A DNA stretch of 33,794 nucleotides from Anaerolinea sp. (GCA_029975965.1 JARKOV010000181.1:1-33794); one strand, 5' to 3'. Positions 7,873 through 16,510 are shown, counted from the first letter of the stretch. Numbers and translations: made by a program. The notes: a model not told the origin generated them from the letters alone.

Positions 7873-8276
7873 ATCTTATTAAAAAGAAGTCGATAAACTC
7901 AAATATCTGGTTTACAACTTGGGTTCTTACTGTAAAAATGGATATAACATATCTCTAAAATGAAGGAGTAGAGGTGTTTTGAGGCGGCACAGTCGTTGCA
8001 AAATACCCCAAAATCAATTTGTTGAGCTAGTTTTTGGTACAAATAAGAAAGTTCGGGATAAAGGAGAGAGAACCAAAAAAAATGTCATGTCGAGTCACCG
8101 CCAGGTGGCGAAACACACCTGCGCTGCGCCAGCGCAAGTGTCGGTCGCTACGCTCCCTCAGAGTGATGTGATTTCCCTTCTCCCGTTTTCACAGTGCTCA
8201 ACTGCATCCTTTTCCCCGTTTTGGGCGATAATGGAGGGAACACACCCCCCTCGCGCAAAGCACATGGAGGCCCGCC
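7873..8276. other. 404-base noncoding island boundary
   Basis: The first 220 bases or so are AT-rich like the preceding operon and hold no supportable gene. Composition returns to the high-GC background after about 8090, where a cluster of short inverted repeats begins (CGCCA/TGGCG at 8099-8110 and the repeat at 8115-8141). I see no integrase, attachment-site duplication or tRNA. The last 60 bases carry the ribosome-binding site of the DUF2804 gene. Confidence 0.5.
8115..8141. repeat. Imperfect palindrome in an REP-like element
   Basis: Arms 8115-8126 and 8130-8141 are complementary over 12 positions with one mismatch around a CGC spacer. An outer, decayed pair of ends (ATGTCATGTCGAG at 8081 and CTCAGAGTGATGT at 8157) may delimit an element of about 90 bases. 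The structure resembles short extragenic palindromic elements; copies elsewhere in the genome cannot be checked here. Confidence 0.35.
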
Positions 8277-9311
8277 ATGCAAACCGAACTCACCGCGCCC
8301 GGCAGCCTGCTCGATTCCGCCGGCCAAATGGCCCAGGTGGGCTGGTCGCGCCAGCCGATCCTGGACTGCAATCTGGAGAACGCCCGCTTTTACGCGCTGC
8401 GCCCGCTGCAGGCGCTGCGCATGAAGCGCTGGGACTACTACGCGGTTTTCTCGCCGCGCCGCTTCTTCTCCGCCACCATCGCCGATCTGGGCTACGCCGG
8501 CAACATCTTCGTCTACACGATGGACTTCGCCACCGGCGAGCTGCACGAAGAGGGGCTGGTGATCCCCCTGGCGAAAGGGGTGGCGCTGCCGCGCAACAGC
8601 ACCGCCGGCGACGCGCACTTTGTCGACTCGCGCGCCAGTCTGGATTTTCGCCTGACTCCCGCCGGGCGGCAGGTGAGCGTGGCGTGGCCGTCCTTCCACG
8701 GCGGGCGCGGCATCCAGGCCGAGATCGAGCTGAGCTGCCCGCCCGGGCACGAGTCGATCAACATCGTCATCCCGATCGGGCGGCGGCGCTTTTACTTCAA
8801 CCGCAAGATCAACTGCCTTCCCGCTGCGGGCAGCCTGCGCTACGGCGACCTGGTCGAGACGCTCGACCCGGCTACCTGCCTGGGCTCGCTGGATTGGGGG
8901 CGCGGGGTGTGGGAGTACCGCAGCTTCTGGAACTGGGCCAGCGCTTCGGGCTTCTTGCCGGACGGGCGCAGCCTGGGGCTCAACCTGGGCTGCGGCTTCG
9001 GCGACACCTCGGCCGCCACCGAGGATGCCTTGATCTTGGACGGACGGGTGCACAAGCTGGGCGCGGTACAATACGAGTACACCTCCGGCGACTACCTCAA
9101 GCCCTGGCGCTTCACCGACCGCGAGGGACGGCTGGAATTGCTCTTTTCCCCGTTCAAGGAGCGCGTGGCGCGCACCAACCTGGGGATCATTTCCAGCGAG
9201 GTGCACCAGGTCTTCGGGCGCTACAGCGGGCGGGCGATCACCGACGAGGGTGAAACGCTGCGGATCGAGGACCTGATCGGTTTTGCCGAGGAGCACCGGG
9301 CGCGCTGGTGA
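8277..9311 (+). CDS. DUF2804 family protein
   Basis: A 344-residue protein recognised as DUF2804, a family of unknown function with a large beta-sandwich body that resembles lipocalin/AttH-like folds. Family-like features are the N-terminal NARFYALRPLQALRMKRWDY segment, the RFFSATIADLGYAGN strand, and the later GLNLGCGFGDTS and EDALILDG blocks. There is no signal peptide. The ATG at 8277 follows GGAGG with six-base spacing. The next gene starts 25 bases after its stop, so it is likely co-transcribed with the DUF362 and N-demethylase-like genes. Composition is back to the high-GC background. The biochemical role is unknown. Confidence 0.85.
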   Translation: MQTELTAPGSLLDSAGQMAQVGWSRQPILDCNLENARFYALRPLQALRMKRWDYYAVFSPRRFFSATIADLGYAGNIFVYTMDFATGELHEEGLVIPLAKGVALPRNSTAGDAHFVDSRASLDFRLTPAGRQVSVAWPSFHGGRGIQAEIELSCPPGHESINIVIPIGRRRFYFNRKINCLPAAGSLRYGDLVETLDPATCLGSLDWGRGVWEYRSFWNWASASGFLPDGRSLGLNLGCGFGDTSAATEDALILDGRVHKLGAVQYEYTSGDYLKPWRFTDREGRLELLFSPFKERVARTNLGIISSEVHQVFGRYSGRAITDEGETLRIEDLIGFAEEHRARW

Positions 9312-9336
9312 GGGAAAAATTTGCCAAAGGAGCGAG

Positions 9337-10245
9337 ATGAGAAATCACCGCAACGTGTGGGTTGAAAAGGATGTCGATGCCGCTAAATTTGCCGCGCTGC
9401 TCGGCCGGCTGGAGCTCAAGCCGCCGGTGGTGATCAAGCCCAACTGGGGCACGGTCGAGTGCTACACCGAGGCCGAGATCCTGGATTGGACGCTCTCGGC
9501 CATCCCCGGCGAGAAGCTGGTCATCGAGAGCCACGGTTGGGCGCGCAACGAGGAAACCTTGCTCCACCGGGATCCCGTCGGGCTGACCAAAGCCAACCTG
9601 CGCAAAGGGGACGCCTGGTTCCTCGAGCACTCGGGCGTCGGCAGGGTGCTGGAGAAGCACGGCGTCGAGTACCTTAACCTGACCGAGGAGATCTGGGCGG
9701 GGCGGGCGGCGGGCGCCGCGGCGGTCCGCCGGGCGGTGGAGGAGAAGTACGACCCGCTCGAGGCGGCGGAGCTGTACGAGAAGGTGCCGGCCCGCCTGTA
9801 CGCGCTGCGCGGCGGAACCCTGTTGAGCCTGGCCAAGTACAAGCTGGTGTTCTATCCGCTGGGCATGTCGCTGGCGGTCAAGAACCTGTTCGGCCTGGTT
9901 CCCGGTCCGAGCCGCGGCAGGTACCACGGCAAAGCGCACGCCCGCCTGGACCAGAGCATCGTCGACATCAACAAGATCTACCACAGCCTGTTCGCGGTGA
10001 AAGGGGTGGTGGAGGCCGTGTTCAGCGCCGGCTGGCTGGAGGACGAAACACAGGGCACGCAGGTGCGGCAGGGATGCGGCATCGCCTTTGCCGGCGAGGA
10101 CATCGTCGCGCTGGACGCCTTCGTCACCGCCAGCGCCGGACGCGACCCGGCGGGCGTCGGTCACCTGCGCCTGGCCGGCGAGACCTTCGGCGGGTGGGAG
10201 GCAACCGGGCTGCCCGTCTCCCAGGGCGAGTACCAGGTTTTCTAG
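9337..10245 (+). CDS. DUF362 family protein (first of two in the window)
   Basis: A 302-residue member of the DUF362 group. The marks are VVIKPNWGTVECYTEAEILD near the N-terminus, the central LAKYKLVFYPLGMSLAVKNL, and a His/Arg-rich stretch (RGRYHGKAHARLDQSIVDIN) before a conserved VKGVVEAVF strand. The family's function is poorly defined, and many members sit beside iron-sulfur enzymes. This one has no ferredoxin Cys cluster. I chose the ATG at 9337 because AAAGGAG lies just upstream; the frame itself opens earlier, inside the DUF2804 gene. The next gene begins 10 bases after the stop, indicating one operon. Confidence 0.8.
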   Translation: MRNHRNVWVEKDVDAAKFAALLGRLELKPPVVIKPNWGTVECYTEAEILDWTLSAIPGEKLVIESHGWARNEETLLHRDPVGLTKANLRKGDAWFLEHSGVGRVLEKHGVEYLNLTEEIWAGRAAGAAAVRRAVEEKYDPLEAAELYEKVPARLYALRGGTLLSLAKYKLVFYPLGMSLAVKNLFGLVPGPSRGRYHGKAHARLDQSIVDINKIYHSLFAVKGVVEAVFSAGWLEDETQGTQVRQGCGIAFAGEDIVALDAFVTASAGRDPAGVGHLRLAGETFGGWEATGLPVSQGEYQVF

Positions 10246-10255
10246 AGGAGTTTGG

Positions 10256-11182
10256 GTGCTGCGCTATTTTCCTTTTGGCGAGCGCTACCACCCGGGCATG
10301 GGCGCCCGCCCGCTCCAGGCGGGCGAGCCGCTGTGCGAGGTGGATCCCGCCCGGTATGCGGCCGAAGTGGCGTTAAAGCGCCGTCTGCTGAGCGAAACCC
10401 ACGCCGAATACTTCCGCGGGGGCAGCCAGACGCTGCCGGCGCAGTGGGCAACGCTGGCGCTGGTGCTGGAAAACCTGGCTGCGGCCTACCCGGGGCAGTT
10501 CAGCCTGGAACAGCGCGGCGCGGAATGGCTCTGGCGCAACCACCTGCTGGGGGAGGTACAGGCGTTCCAATTCGGGGCTGCGCATAGCCTCCCCTTCGAG
10601 CCGCTGGATTGGGCCGGTCGCCAGGTGCAGGAAGACCTGGTGCTGCTCGCCGCGGAGGCGGAGCAGCGCATCCTGGGGGGCCAGTTGTGCTTCGCCAACA
10701 GCTGGTCGATCGCCAGCCACCTGGGCCGCCCGTTCATGGACATCCACGCCCCGACCCCGCAGGCGACCATGCCCTCGGTGCACGCCGGCAGCCGGCTGAT
10801 CGCCAACTTGAAAGAAGGCAAAACGGTCTGGCGGCTGAACTGGAATTTCAAGCTTTCGGACGAGCTGGACCTCTCCACCCGCCACCAGGCGCGCTATGAA
10901 AAGTACCTCGCCGAGCGCGCGCCCCTGTTGAGCAAAGAGACGATCGGGCAGGCGCTGTTCGTGCGCGTCGAGCGCCAGACGCTGACCCGCCTGGCGGGCA
11001 CCGGCGCGGTGCTGTTCGGCATCCACACCGATCTCAGCCGGCTGGACGAGGAAGCCTCCGACCCGCGGCGCGCGCGGGCGATCCTGAGCGTGGTCCAGAG
11101 CGCGCCGCCGGACGTGAAGGAATACAAGGCGCTGACGCATTTTGAAGATCCCTTGGTCGCATACCTGGAAGAGAGAATTTAA
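10256..11182 (+). CDS. Heme-dependent oxidative N-demethylase-like protein (DUF3445)
   Basis: A 308-residue protein matching the DUF3445/HODM alpha-subunit-like family, whose studied member is a heme enzyme that oxidatively demethylates dimethylamine. Family-type blocks are YFPFGERYHPGMGARPL at the N-terminus, LCFANSWSIASHLGRPFMDI in the centre (the His of SHLG and the MDIHAP segment), and VWRLNWNFK. It lacks the extra reductase subunits of the studied complex in this neighbourhood, so the substrate and electron donor are open. The frame reaches upstream into the DUF362 gene. I chose the GTG at 10256, which follows AGAGGAG with good spacing. Third gene of the DUF2804-DUF362 operon. Confidence 0.78.
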   Translation: MLRYFPFGERYHPGMGARPLQAGEPLCEVDPARYAAEVALKRRLLSETHAEYFRGGSQTLPAQWATLALVLENLAAAYPGQFSLEQRGAEWLWRNHLLGEVQAFQFGAAHSLPFEPLDWAGRQVQEDLVLLAAEAEQRILGGQLCFANSWSIASHLGRPFMDIHAPTPQATMPSVHAGSRLIANLKEGKTVWRLNWNFKLSDELDLSTRHQARYEKYLAERAPLLSKETIGQALFVRVERQTLTRLAGTGAVLFGIHTDLSRLDEEASDPRRARAILSVVQSAPPDVKEYKALTHFEDPLVAYLEERI

Positions 11183-11287
11183 CCCGGACGGTTTCATGAT
11201 TTTGAGGTGAGATCGCCGCGGGCGCTCTGACCGCCCACGTCGCTGCGAGGAGCCGCGTGCGGCGACGCGGCAGCCTGTCTTTGCTCC

Positions 11288-11310
11288 AGGCCTGCCGGAG
11301 GGGCTTTTTT
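11288..11310 (+). terminator. Weak intrinsic terminator after the N-demethylase-like gene
   Basis: A six-pair stem (11288-11293 with 11301-11306, including two G-T wobbles) with a seven-base loop is followed by a T-run to 11310. It lies about 105 bases after the stop of the N-demethylase-like gene and reaches the last codon of the convergent LysM gene. Confidence 0.4.
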
Positions 11311-12745
11311 ACTGGGGCTTTCGCCGTCCCGCGCTGATCAAGATGATCGCCACGCCGACCAGGGCCAGGCCGATCAGGCTGATGCCCAGAACCGGCATCT
11401 CCCCGCCGGAGAGAAAGCCTTGCGGGGTGGGGGTGGCGCTGGCGGGTTGGGTGGGCGTGCGGCTGGCGGTCGCGGTGGGGGGCGCCGGGGTGTACGTGGG
11501 GGTGATGGTCGTCGCGGTGGGGGTAGTGGTCTGGGTGGCGGGTGGGGTCACCTGCAAGAGCAGCTTTTGATCGGGGTAAACGATCGATGCATTGTTCAAG
11601 CCGTTCCAGGCCATCAGGTCGGTGACGTTGATCTCGTACAGCGAGGCGATCCACGAAAGCGTCTCGCCGCTGGCGACGGTGTGGTAGTACTTGCCGTCGG
11701 CGGCGGGGGTGAGCTTTTCGATCGGCGAGAGCGGGCGCGGGGTGGGGCTGGGGGTGACGTTGCTGCCGTGAATGACCAGTTTCTGGTCGATCTGCAGCGG
11801 CCAATCGATCTGCCAGCCGTTGAGAGCCAGGATGGTCTCGATGGTCGTGCCGTAAGCTTCGGCGATGGTGGTGAGCGTCTGGTACGACCGCACCGTGTGG
11901 ACGATCTTGCCGTCCTGGTCGGGCGTGCTGACCTGGATCATGCCGACCGGGGTGGGCGTGGCGTAGCCTTCGGTGTTGCTGCCGGGGATGAACAGCTTCT
12001 GCCCGATCTGCAGCTTGGTCTCTTTGGAGATGTTGTTCCAAATCTCCAGGTCGCGGATGGTGATCTTGTAGGCGATGGCGATCGACCAGAACGACTGCCC
12101 GGCCTGGACGATATGGAACACCTTGCCGTCGGCGTCGGGGGTGGCGATTTTAACCGGCACGATCAATTGCGAGACGCCGGGGGCGGTGGTGTTGCCGCCG
12201 GGGGGGTTGACCGCGCCTCCGGGCGACTTGTACTCGCCACAGGCTTTGCCGGAGGTGTAGGCGGCCTGCAACACATAATAAGTCATGCCGTTGCCGGACC
12301 TGGCCACGCCCGCCCCCACGTGGCAATAGGCCGGGTTGACCACCGGGATCATGTGCGACTCGTCCGACCAGACCAGCATGATCTGGTCGATGGTGTAATT
12401 GCTGCCCACGGCGAAGTTCTCGGTCGCCCACACCGTGTAGCCGGCGCCGTAACCCGCCGCGGCAATGCGCCCGCGCGCGTCGCCGATGTGCCACGACATC
12501 TGGTTGGCAGCCATGATCTCGGCGGTCGCCTGCGCTACCGCGTTGATGATTGGGTCTTCGACCAGCGCCGGCAGCCCGTACGAGACGCGCAGCGTGTTGG
12601 TGGCGATGATCAGGTCGTAGGCGGTGACTTCGGACTGGGCCGCTGCAGCCGGCGCTTCGGCGGCCTGTGCGCCGGCGATGGGTTGGAGCAGGCCGGCCAG
12701 CAGCGCCAGCAGGAGGAACAAACGGAACAGGTTTTTAGGGTGCAC
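11309..12745 (-). CDS. CAP-domain protein with three LysM modules and C-terminal membrane anchor
   Basis: A 478-residue exported protein. A signal peptide spans about residues 1-28. A CAP/SCP-like domain follows (about 40-170), with NTLRVSYGLPALVEDP, an internal SWHIGD and WSDESHM marking the fold. Three LysM-type modules follow (about 207-255, 280-330 and 350-397), each starting with a V-F/V-H-T/I-V strand, e.g. HIVQAGQSFWSIA. LysM modules bind peptidoglycan or chitin-like glycans. A long Thr/Pro linker (about 400-445) leads to a C-terminal hydrophobic helix and RRK tail, so the protein is probably tethered to the cell envelope. The GTG at 12745 has no ribosome-binding site, but a promoter lies directly upstream. 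Confidence 0.85.
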   Translation of the reverse strand: MHPKNLFRLFLLLALLAGLLQPIAGAQAAEAPAAAAQSEVTAYDLIIATNTLRVSYGLPALVEDPIINAVAQATAEIMAANQMSWHIGDARGRIAAAGYGAGYTVWATENFAVGSNYTIDQIMLVWSDESHMIPVVNPAYCHVGAGVARSGNGMTYYVLQAAYTSGKACGEYKSPGGAVNPPGGNTTAPGVSQLIVPVKIATPDADGKVFHIVQAGQSFWSIAIAYKITIRDLEIWNNISKETKLQIGQKLFIPGSNTEGYATPTPVGMIQVSTPDQDGKIVHTVRSYQTLTTIAEAYGTTIETILALNGWQIDWPLQIDQKLVIHGSNVTPSPTPRPLSPIEKLTPAADGKYYHTVASGETLSWIASLYEINVTDLMAWNGLNNASIVYPDQKLLLQVTPPATQTTTPTATTITPTYTPAPPTATASRTPTQPASATPTPQGFLSGGEMPVLGISLIGLALVGVAIILISAGRRKPQ

Positions 12746-12751
12746 GCAGTT

Positions 12752-12782
12752 ATTATAACGGTGGAAATGCCGATTCTGTCAA
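12752..12782 (-). promoter_or_regulatory. Sigma-70 promoter giving a probable leaderless mRNA
   Basis: On the minus strand TTGACA (12782-12777) and TATAAT (12757-12752) are both perfect, with a 19-base spacer. Only six bases separate the -10 box from the GTG start at 12745. Initiation would therefore fall on or next to the start codon, consistent with the absence of a ribosome-binding site. Confidence 0.6.
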
Positions 12783-12885
12783 TGCTGTGGAAGGGATCGG
12801 CATGGCGCGTCCTCCCGGCTGAGGCAAAGGACCACGAACCTGTATGGCGCGTGCGGTCTTCACCAGGCAGAGTCGGGCGAACCTT

Positions 12886-13797
12886 TTACCCTTTGATCGC
12901 CCCGGCGGTCAGGCCTTTCTCGATGCGGTCGTTGAAGATCAGGTAGACCGTCAGGGTTGGCACCATCACGATGGTCACCGCGGCGAACAGGCCGCTCCAG
13001 TCATTCTGATAGAACTGCTGCGCCTGCAGGTAATAAAGACCCTGCGACAGCACGTAGTGGGTTACGTCGTCGTTGTTGGTGATCATCAGCGTGTTGGGCA
13101 GGATGTACTGGTTCCATTGGCCGAGGAAGTTGAAAATGCCCATCGTGATCAACCCCGGCTTGGCTAGCGGCAGGTAAATCCTGAAGAAAATGTCGTACTG
13201 GTTGGCGCCGTCGATCAAGGCCGCCTCGCCCAGCTCGCGGGGCAGCGTCTTGAAGAAGTTGGTCATGAAGAAGATGGTGAAGGACAGCGAAAAGGCGATA
13301 TACACCAGGATCATCCCCTGGTAGGTGTCCAGGAGCACCAGCTTGCTCATCACGAAGTACAGCGGGACGAGGGCCAGGAAGATGGGGAAGATCATCCCAA
13401 CCAGGAAAAGGTAATAGATGAAGTTTCGCCCGCGGAACTCGAAGCGCGCCAGCACATACGCGGCCATCGACGAGAGCAGCAGGGTGAAGAACAGGGCGGG
13501 CAAAATGATGATCAGGGTATTGATCAGGTAATCGCCCATGCGCGCCTTGACCCAGGCGCGCGCGAAGTTTTCGAACAGCAGCACCTTGGGCAGCGCCCAG
13601 GGGCTGAAGAAGATCTCCTGGTCTGACTTGAAGGAGGTCATGATCGACCACAGCATGGGGAAAATGACGATCACGGCCCACAATCCCAGGATCAGGTAAA
13701 CGATGACCTTGGAAAGGATTTCGGAGAACGGAATGCGCCGCCGGGTGTAGATTCTCTGCGGCTCCGAGGGGTCGATTGCTTTCGGCTGAGCGGTCAT
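12886..13797 (-). CDS. Carbohydrate ABC transporter permease, MalG-type
   Basis: A 303-residue inner-membrane permease of the CUT1 sugar-transporter family, with about six hydrophobic helices. The conserved cytoplasmic coupling loop is visible as EAALIDGANQYDIFF, ending in LPLAKPG, which contacts the ATPase. The start has GGAGG five bases upstream. It lies 13 bases after the MalF-type permease, so the two form the membrane dimer of one importer together with the lipoprotein encoded upstream. No ATPase gene is present in the operon, so a shared MsmX/UgpC-type ATPase elsewhere is likely. Confidence 0.92.
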   Translation of the reverse strand: MTAQPKAIDPSEPQRIYTRRRIPFSEILSKVIVYLILGLWAVIVIFPMLWSIMTSFKSDQEIFFSPWALPKVLLFENFARAWVKARMGDYLINTLIIILPALFFTLLLSSMAAYVLARFEFRGRNFIYYLFLVGMIFPIFLALVPLYFVMSKLVLLDTYQGMILVYIAFSLSFTIFFMTNFFKTLPRELGEAALIDGANQYDIFFRIYLPLAKPGLITMGIFNFLGQWNQYILPNTLMITNNDDVTHYVLSQGLYYLQAQQFYQNDWSGLFAAVTIVMVPTLTVYLIFNDRIEKGLTAGAIKG

Positions 13798-13810
13798 TCT
13801 GTCCTCCGGA

Positions 13811-14698
13811 TCAATATTCGAACGATTCGCGGGCGGTGAACCGCAGGCTCAGGATCGAGAGCGCCAGCACCAGGACGAGTAACACCACGCCCATGGCGGT
13901 GGCAAACCCGAACTGCCCTTCGCTAAACGCTTTGGAATACAGGTACACCGGCACCACATCGGCGGCGCGGCTGGGACCTCCGGTGCCGTTGGTCATCACC
14001 GTGACGATGGCGAAGAGGTCCATCGCGCCGATGGCCAGGAAGACGATCGCGGTGCGGATGGTGTCCCACAGCATGGGGACGGTCAGCCCCCAGAACATGT
14101 TCCACGGGTTGGCGCCGTCCACCCTGGCCGCCTCGTAGTAATCGGGTGGGATGGTCTGCATGCCGGCGACGAACAGCACCATGTAAAACCCGACCGACTG
14201 CCAGACCACCACCGCCAGCACGGCGCCAAAGACGGTAGCGCGGTTGCCCAGCCAGGGGAAGCTCTTGGCCCCCGCGACGCCCAGTAATTCGAGCAGGCTG
14301 TTCAAGATACCGATGGTGGGGTGATAGATGAAGCCCCACAACACGGCCACGATCACCACCGACAGCACCTGCGGGAAGAAGAACGTGATGCGAAAGAAGC
14401 GCGAGAATTTGGTGCCCTGCGTGAATAGAAAAGCGAAAAATAGCGCGATGCCGATGACGATGGGGGGTAGAACGAGCAGGGCGATGCCGTTATGGGAGAG
14501 CGCGTTCCAGAACTTCTCGTCGGAGAAGAGCTTGATGAAGTTATTCAACCCGTTAAAGCGGATGTTGGCGGATAAGCCGCTCCAGCGGGTGAAGGCAAAA
14601 CCGAAGGCCGAGAAGTACGGGACGAGCAGGAAAACGGTGTACAGGGCGAGGGGGATTGCCAGAAAGGTCACGATCAGGCTGTTCTTCCCACGATTCAT
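13811..14698 (-). CDS. Carbohydrate ABC transporter permease, MalF-type
   Basis: A 295-residue CUT1 permease with about six membrane helices. The EAA loop is EAARVDGANPWNMFWGL, ending in VPML. The frame opens with a TTG at 14725, but an ATG at 14698 follows GAGGAGG at good spacing and gives a standard RGKNSLIVTFLAIP N-terminus, so I use 14698. A strong hairpin lies upstream, between this gene and the solute-binding protein. Partner of the MalG-type permease immediately downstream. Confidence 0.92.
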   Translation of the reverse strand: MNRGKNSLIVTFLAIPLALYTVFLLVPYFSAFGFAFTRWSGLSANIRFNGLNNFIKLFSDEKFWNALSHNGIALLVLPPIVIGIALFFAFLFTQGTKFSRFFRITFFFPQVLSVVIVAVLWGFIYHPTIGILNSLLELLGVAGAKSFPWLGNRATVFGAVLAVVVWQSVGFYMVLFVAGMQTIPPDYYEAARVDGANPWNMFWGLTVPMLWDTIRTAIVFLAIGAMDLFAIVTVMTNGTGGPSRAADVVPVYLYSKAFSEGQFGFATAMGVVLLVLVLALSILSLRFTARESFEY

Positions 14699-14825
14699 TT
14701 GCCTTACCTCCTCGTGCTGGTTCAAACCGGAAGAGGAAATTCCGCAAGGTCGCTCGAATGCGAGCGGTTGCCCCGGCGAAATTCGAAAGGTCTGTCTGGA
14801 TAAATCCTGTCAGCCGCCTAAGGTC

Positions 14826-14856
14826 GGCAGCCGGGCAATGGAGTTGCCCGGCTGCC
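14826..14856 (-). promoter_or_regulatory. Intercistronic 13-bp hairpin
   Basis: Arms 14826-14838 and 14844-14856 are perfectly complementary around a five-base loop and very GC-rich. No T-run follows on the minus strand, so it is more likely an mRNA-stabilising or partial-termination element than a full terminator. Such elements commonly raise binding-protein expression above that of the permeases. Confidence 0.55.
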
Positions 14857-14883
14857 GGGTGATGCAAGGCTCAGTCAGGCGGA

Positions 14884-16314
14884 TTACTTCTCACGCTTGA
14901 ACTTCGTGATGTCAGGATCCGAAGCGACCGCGTCGGAGGCCTTCTGCATGGCGGTGATGAAGTCGGCCGGTTTGATCGTGCCGGTCATCAGCTCGCCGGT
15001 GCGGGTCTCCAGCTCTTTCTGAACGGAGCTGTACCAGTTGGGCAGGTTCCACAGCACGGTCGCACCCTTGGCGGCGTCTGCCAGGGCAACGGCCGACTTG
15101 ACCGCCTCGGACAGGTTGGCGCCTTCCGTGCCGCCGATCACCGGCATCACCGCGCTGACGTTCTCGGCGAAGTACTTGGCCGAATCTTTCGACATCAGGC
15201 AGCGCAGGTATTCCATGCCGTGCTTGGGGTTCTTGGCCTTGGAGGGCACGATGTAGGTCTCGCCGCCCACCGCGTTGACCGCGTTCTGGTCGCCCTTGCC
15301 GTCGGCATAACCGGGGACGTTGCTCACGGTCATGTTGAAGCCCTGCGGGGTCACGGTCTTCATCTCGTTCTCGAGCCAGTTGCCGCAGGGGATGAACACC
15401 GCGTTGCCCTTCAACCATTCGGTCTGGGACTCGGTGTGGGTCAGGCCCTCGGTGCCGGGCATGATGTAGCCGCGCGCGTGAAGCTGGTAGAGGTCTTCGA
15501 TGGCGCGGGCCACCGCCGGATCGGACCAGGCGTTGGGCTCGAGGTTGTCGAGTTTGAGCAGCACGTCGTCGCCGCCCGCGTAGTAGATCAACATGTTGGT
15601 GACGATGCCCCAGATGTAATAGGGGTATTTGCCCTGATACGTCCAGGGTGAGGCCTTGCCGTCTTTCTTGATTTGCTCGCACAGGTCCAGCATTTCGGCC
15701 CAGGTCTTCGGGTAGGTGTAGCCAGCCGCCTCGAAGGCAGGCTTGGAATACCACAGGCCCGAGACGGTGTAGGCGATGTTAAGGCCGTAGGGCACGCCAT
15801 CGAACTTGGCGCTGTCTTGCGAACCAGGGAACAGCGTTTCTGAGAACTTCTTGCCGGGGGTGTCCAGCGCGGGCGCGTTGAGCAGCTCGGTGAGGTCCGC
15901 CACCTGCCCGTCGCGCACCAGGTCCGACATGGGCAGCATGTTGGCGCCGCTGTTGTCGATCACGTCTGGCGGGTTGCCGGCCACAAAGCGCGGCTGGAGC
16001 TGTTCGGTGATCTTCTGGATGCTCTGCACTTTGACGGTGGTGCCGGGATGCAGTTTTTCCTGCAAGGAGGCGGCGTACTTGATGTAGTCGTCGCCGAAAC
16101 CGCCGGCGAAGAAGACACCATCCACCTCGGTTGGGGTCAGGTTGAACGGGTTAATCGCCTCGGCAGCTACCTCGAACGGCAGGTCCAGCTCAACGACGCC
16201 AGCGGTTGCGGTGGGAGCAGCGGCGGGAGCGCCGGGTTGGCAGGCCGCCAGCATGGCAGCGCCACCGACCATGGCAGAAGTCTTCAAGAAATCGCGACGT
16301 GAAATGTTCTTCAT
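14884..16314 (-). CDS. Tat-exported lipoprotein, sugar ABC transporter solute-binding protein
   Basis: A 476-residue extracellular solute-binding protein (family 1). The N-terminus carries a twin-arginine motif (SRRDFLK, Arg6-Arg7) and then a lipobox ending at Cys25 (MLAACQPG), so it is folded before export and anchored by lipid. The mature protein has typical family blocks such as GVPYGLNIAYTVSGLWYSK and the GYIMPGTEGLTH hinge region. The start at 16314 has an ideal AGGAGG; the frame's earlier opening is not used. It delivers its ligand, probably a glycoside or amino sugar, to the two permeases. A 196-base gap separates it from the deacetylase gene, so it may have its own promoter. Confidence 0.9.
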   Translation of the reverse strand: MKNISRRDFLKTSAMVGGAAMLAACQPGAPAAAPTATAGVVELDLPFEVAAEAINPFNLTPTEVDGVFFAGGFGDDYIKYAASLQEKLHPGTTVKVQSIQKITEQLQPRFVAGNPPDVIDNSGANMLPMSDLVRDGQVADLTELLNAPALDTPGKKFSETLFPGSQDSAKFDGVPYGLNIAYTVSGLWYSKPAFEAAGYTYPKTWAEMLDLCEQIKKDGKASPWTYQGKYPYYIWGIVTNMLIYYAGGDDVLLKLDNLEPNAWSDPAVARAIEDLYQLHARGYIMPGTEGLTHTESQTEWLKGNAVFIPCGNWLENEMKTVTPQGFNMTVSNVPGYADGKGDQNAVNAVGGETYIVPSKAKNPKHGMEYLRCLMSKDSAKYFAENVSAVMPVIGGTEGANLSEAVKSAVALADAAKGATVLWNLPNWYSSVQKELETRTGELMTGTIKPADFITAMQKASDAVASDPDITKFKREK

Positions 16315-16510
16315 TATTCTTCCTCCTGAAACACAGGTTAGCACGAATTACGGAATCCCAGGTGCGGTGAGGGCAGCGGAGCTCAAAGGGAGAGGAACTT
16401 TTCCCCGGATTGGCCGGGATGCAAACTGAACTGTTTCATCGCTTATCTATATATTACATCATTCTCCTTTCATCGACATCCATTCGATCCGAATCTCGCG
16501 ATCGGAATCA

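Noticed and set aside
7979..9253. Long plus-strand frame overlapping the DUF2804 gene
   Set aside because: Arg/Ala-rich shadow frame; the DUF2804 frame matches a known family and has a good ribosome-binding site.
11200..11280. GC-rich hairpins (CGTCGC/GCGACG) after the N-demethylase-like gene
   Set aside because: No T-run follows and the arms are short; in high-GC DNA such repeats are frequent.
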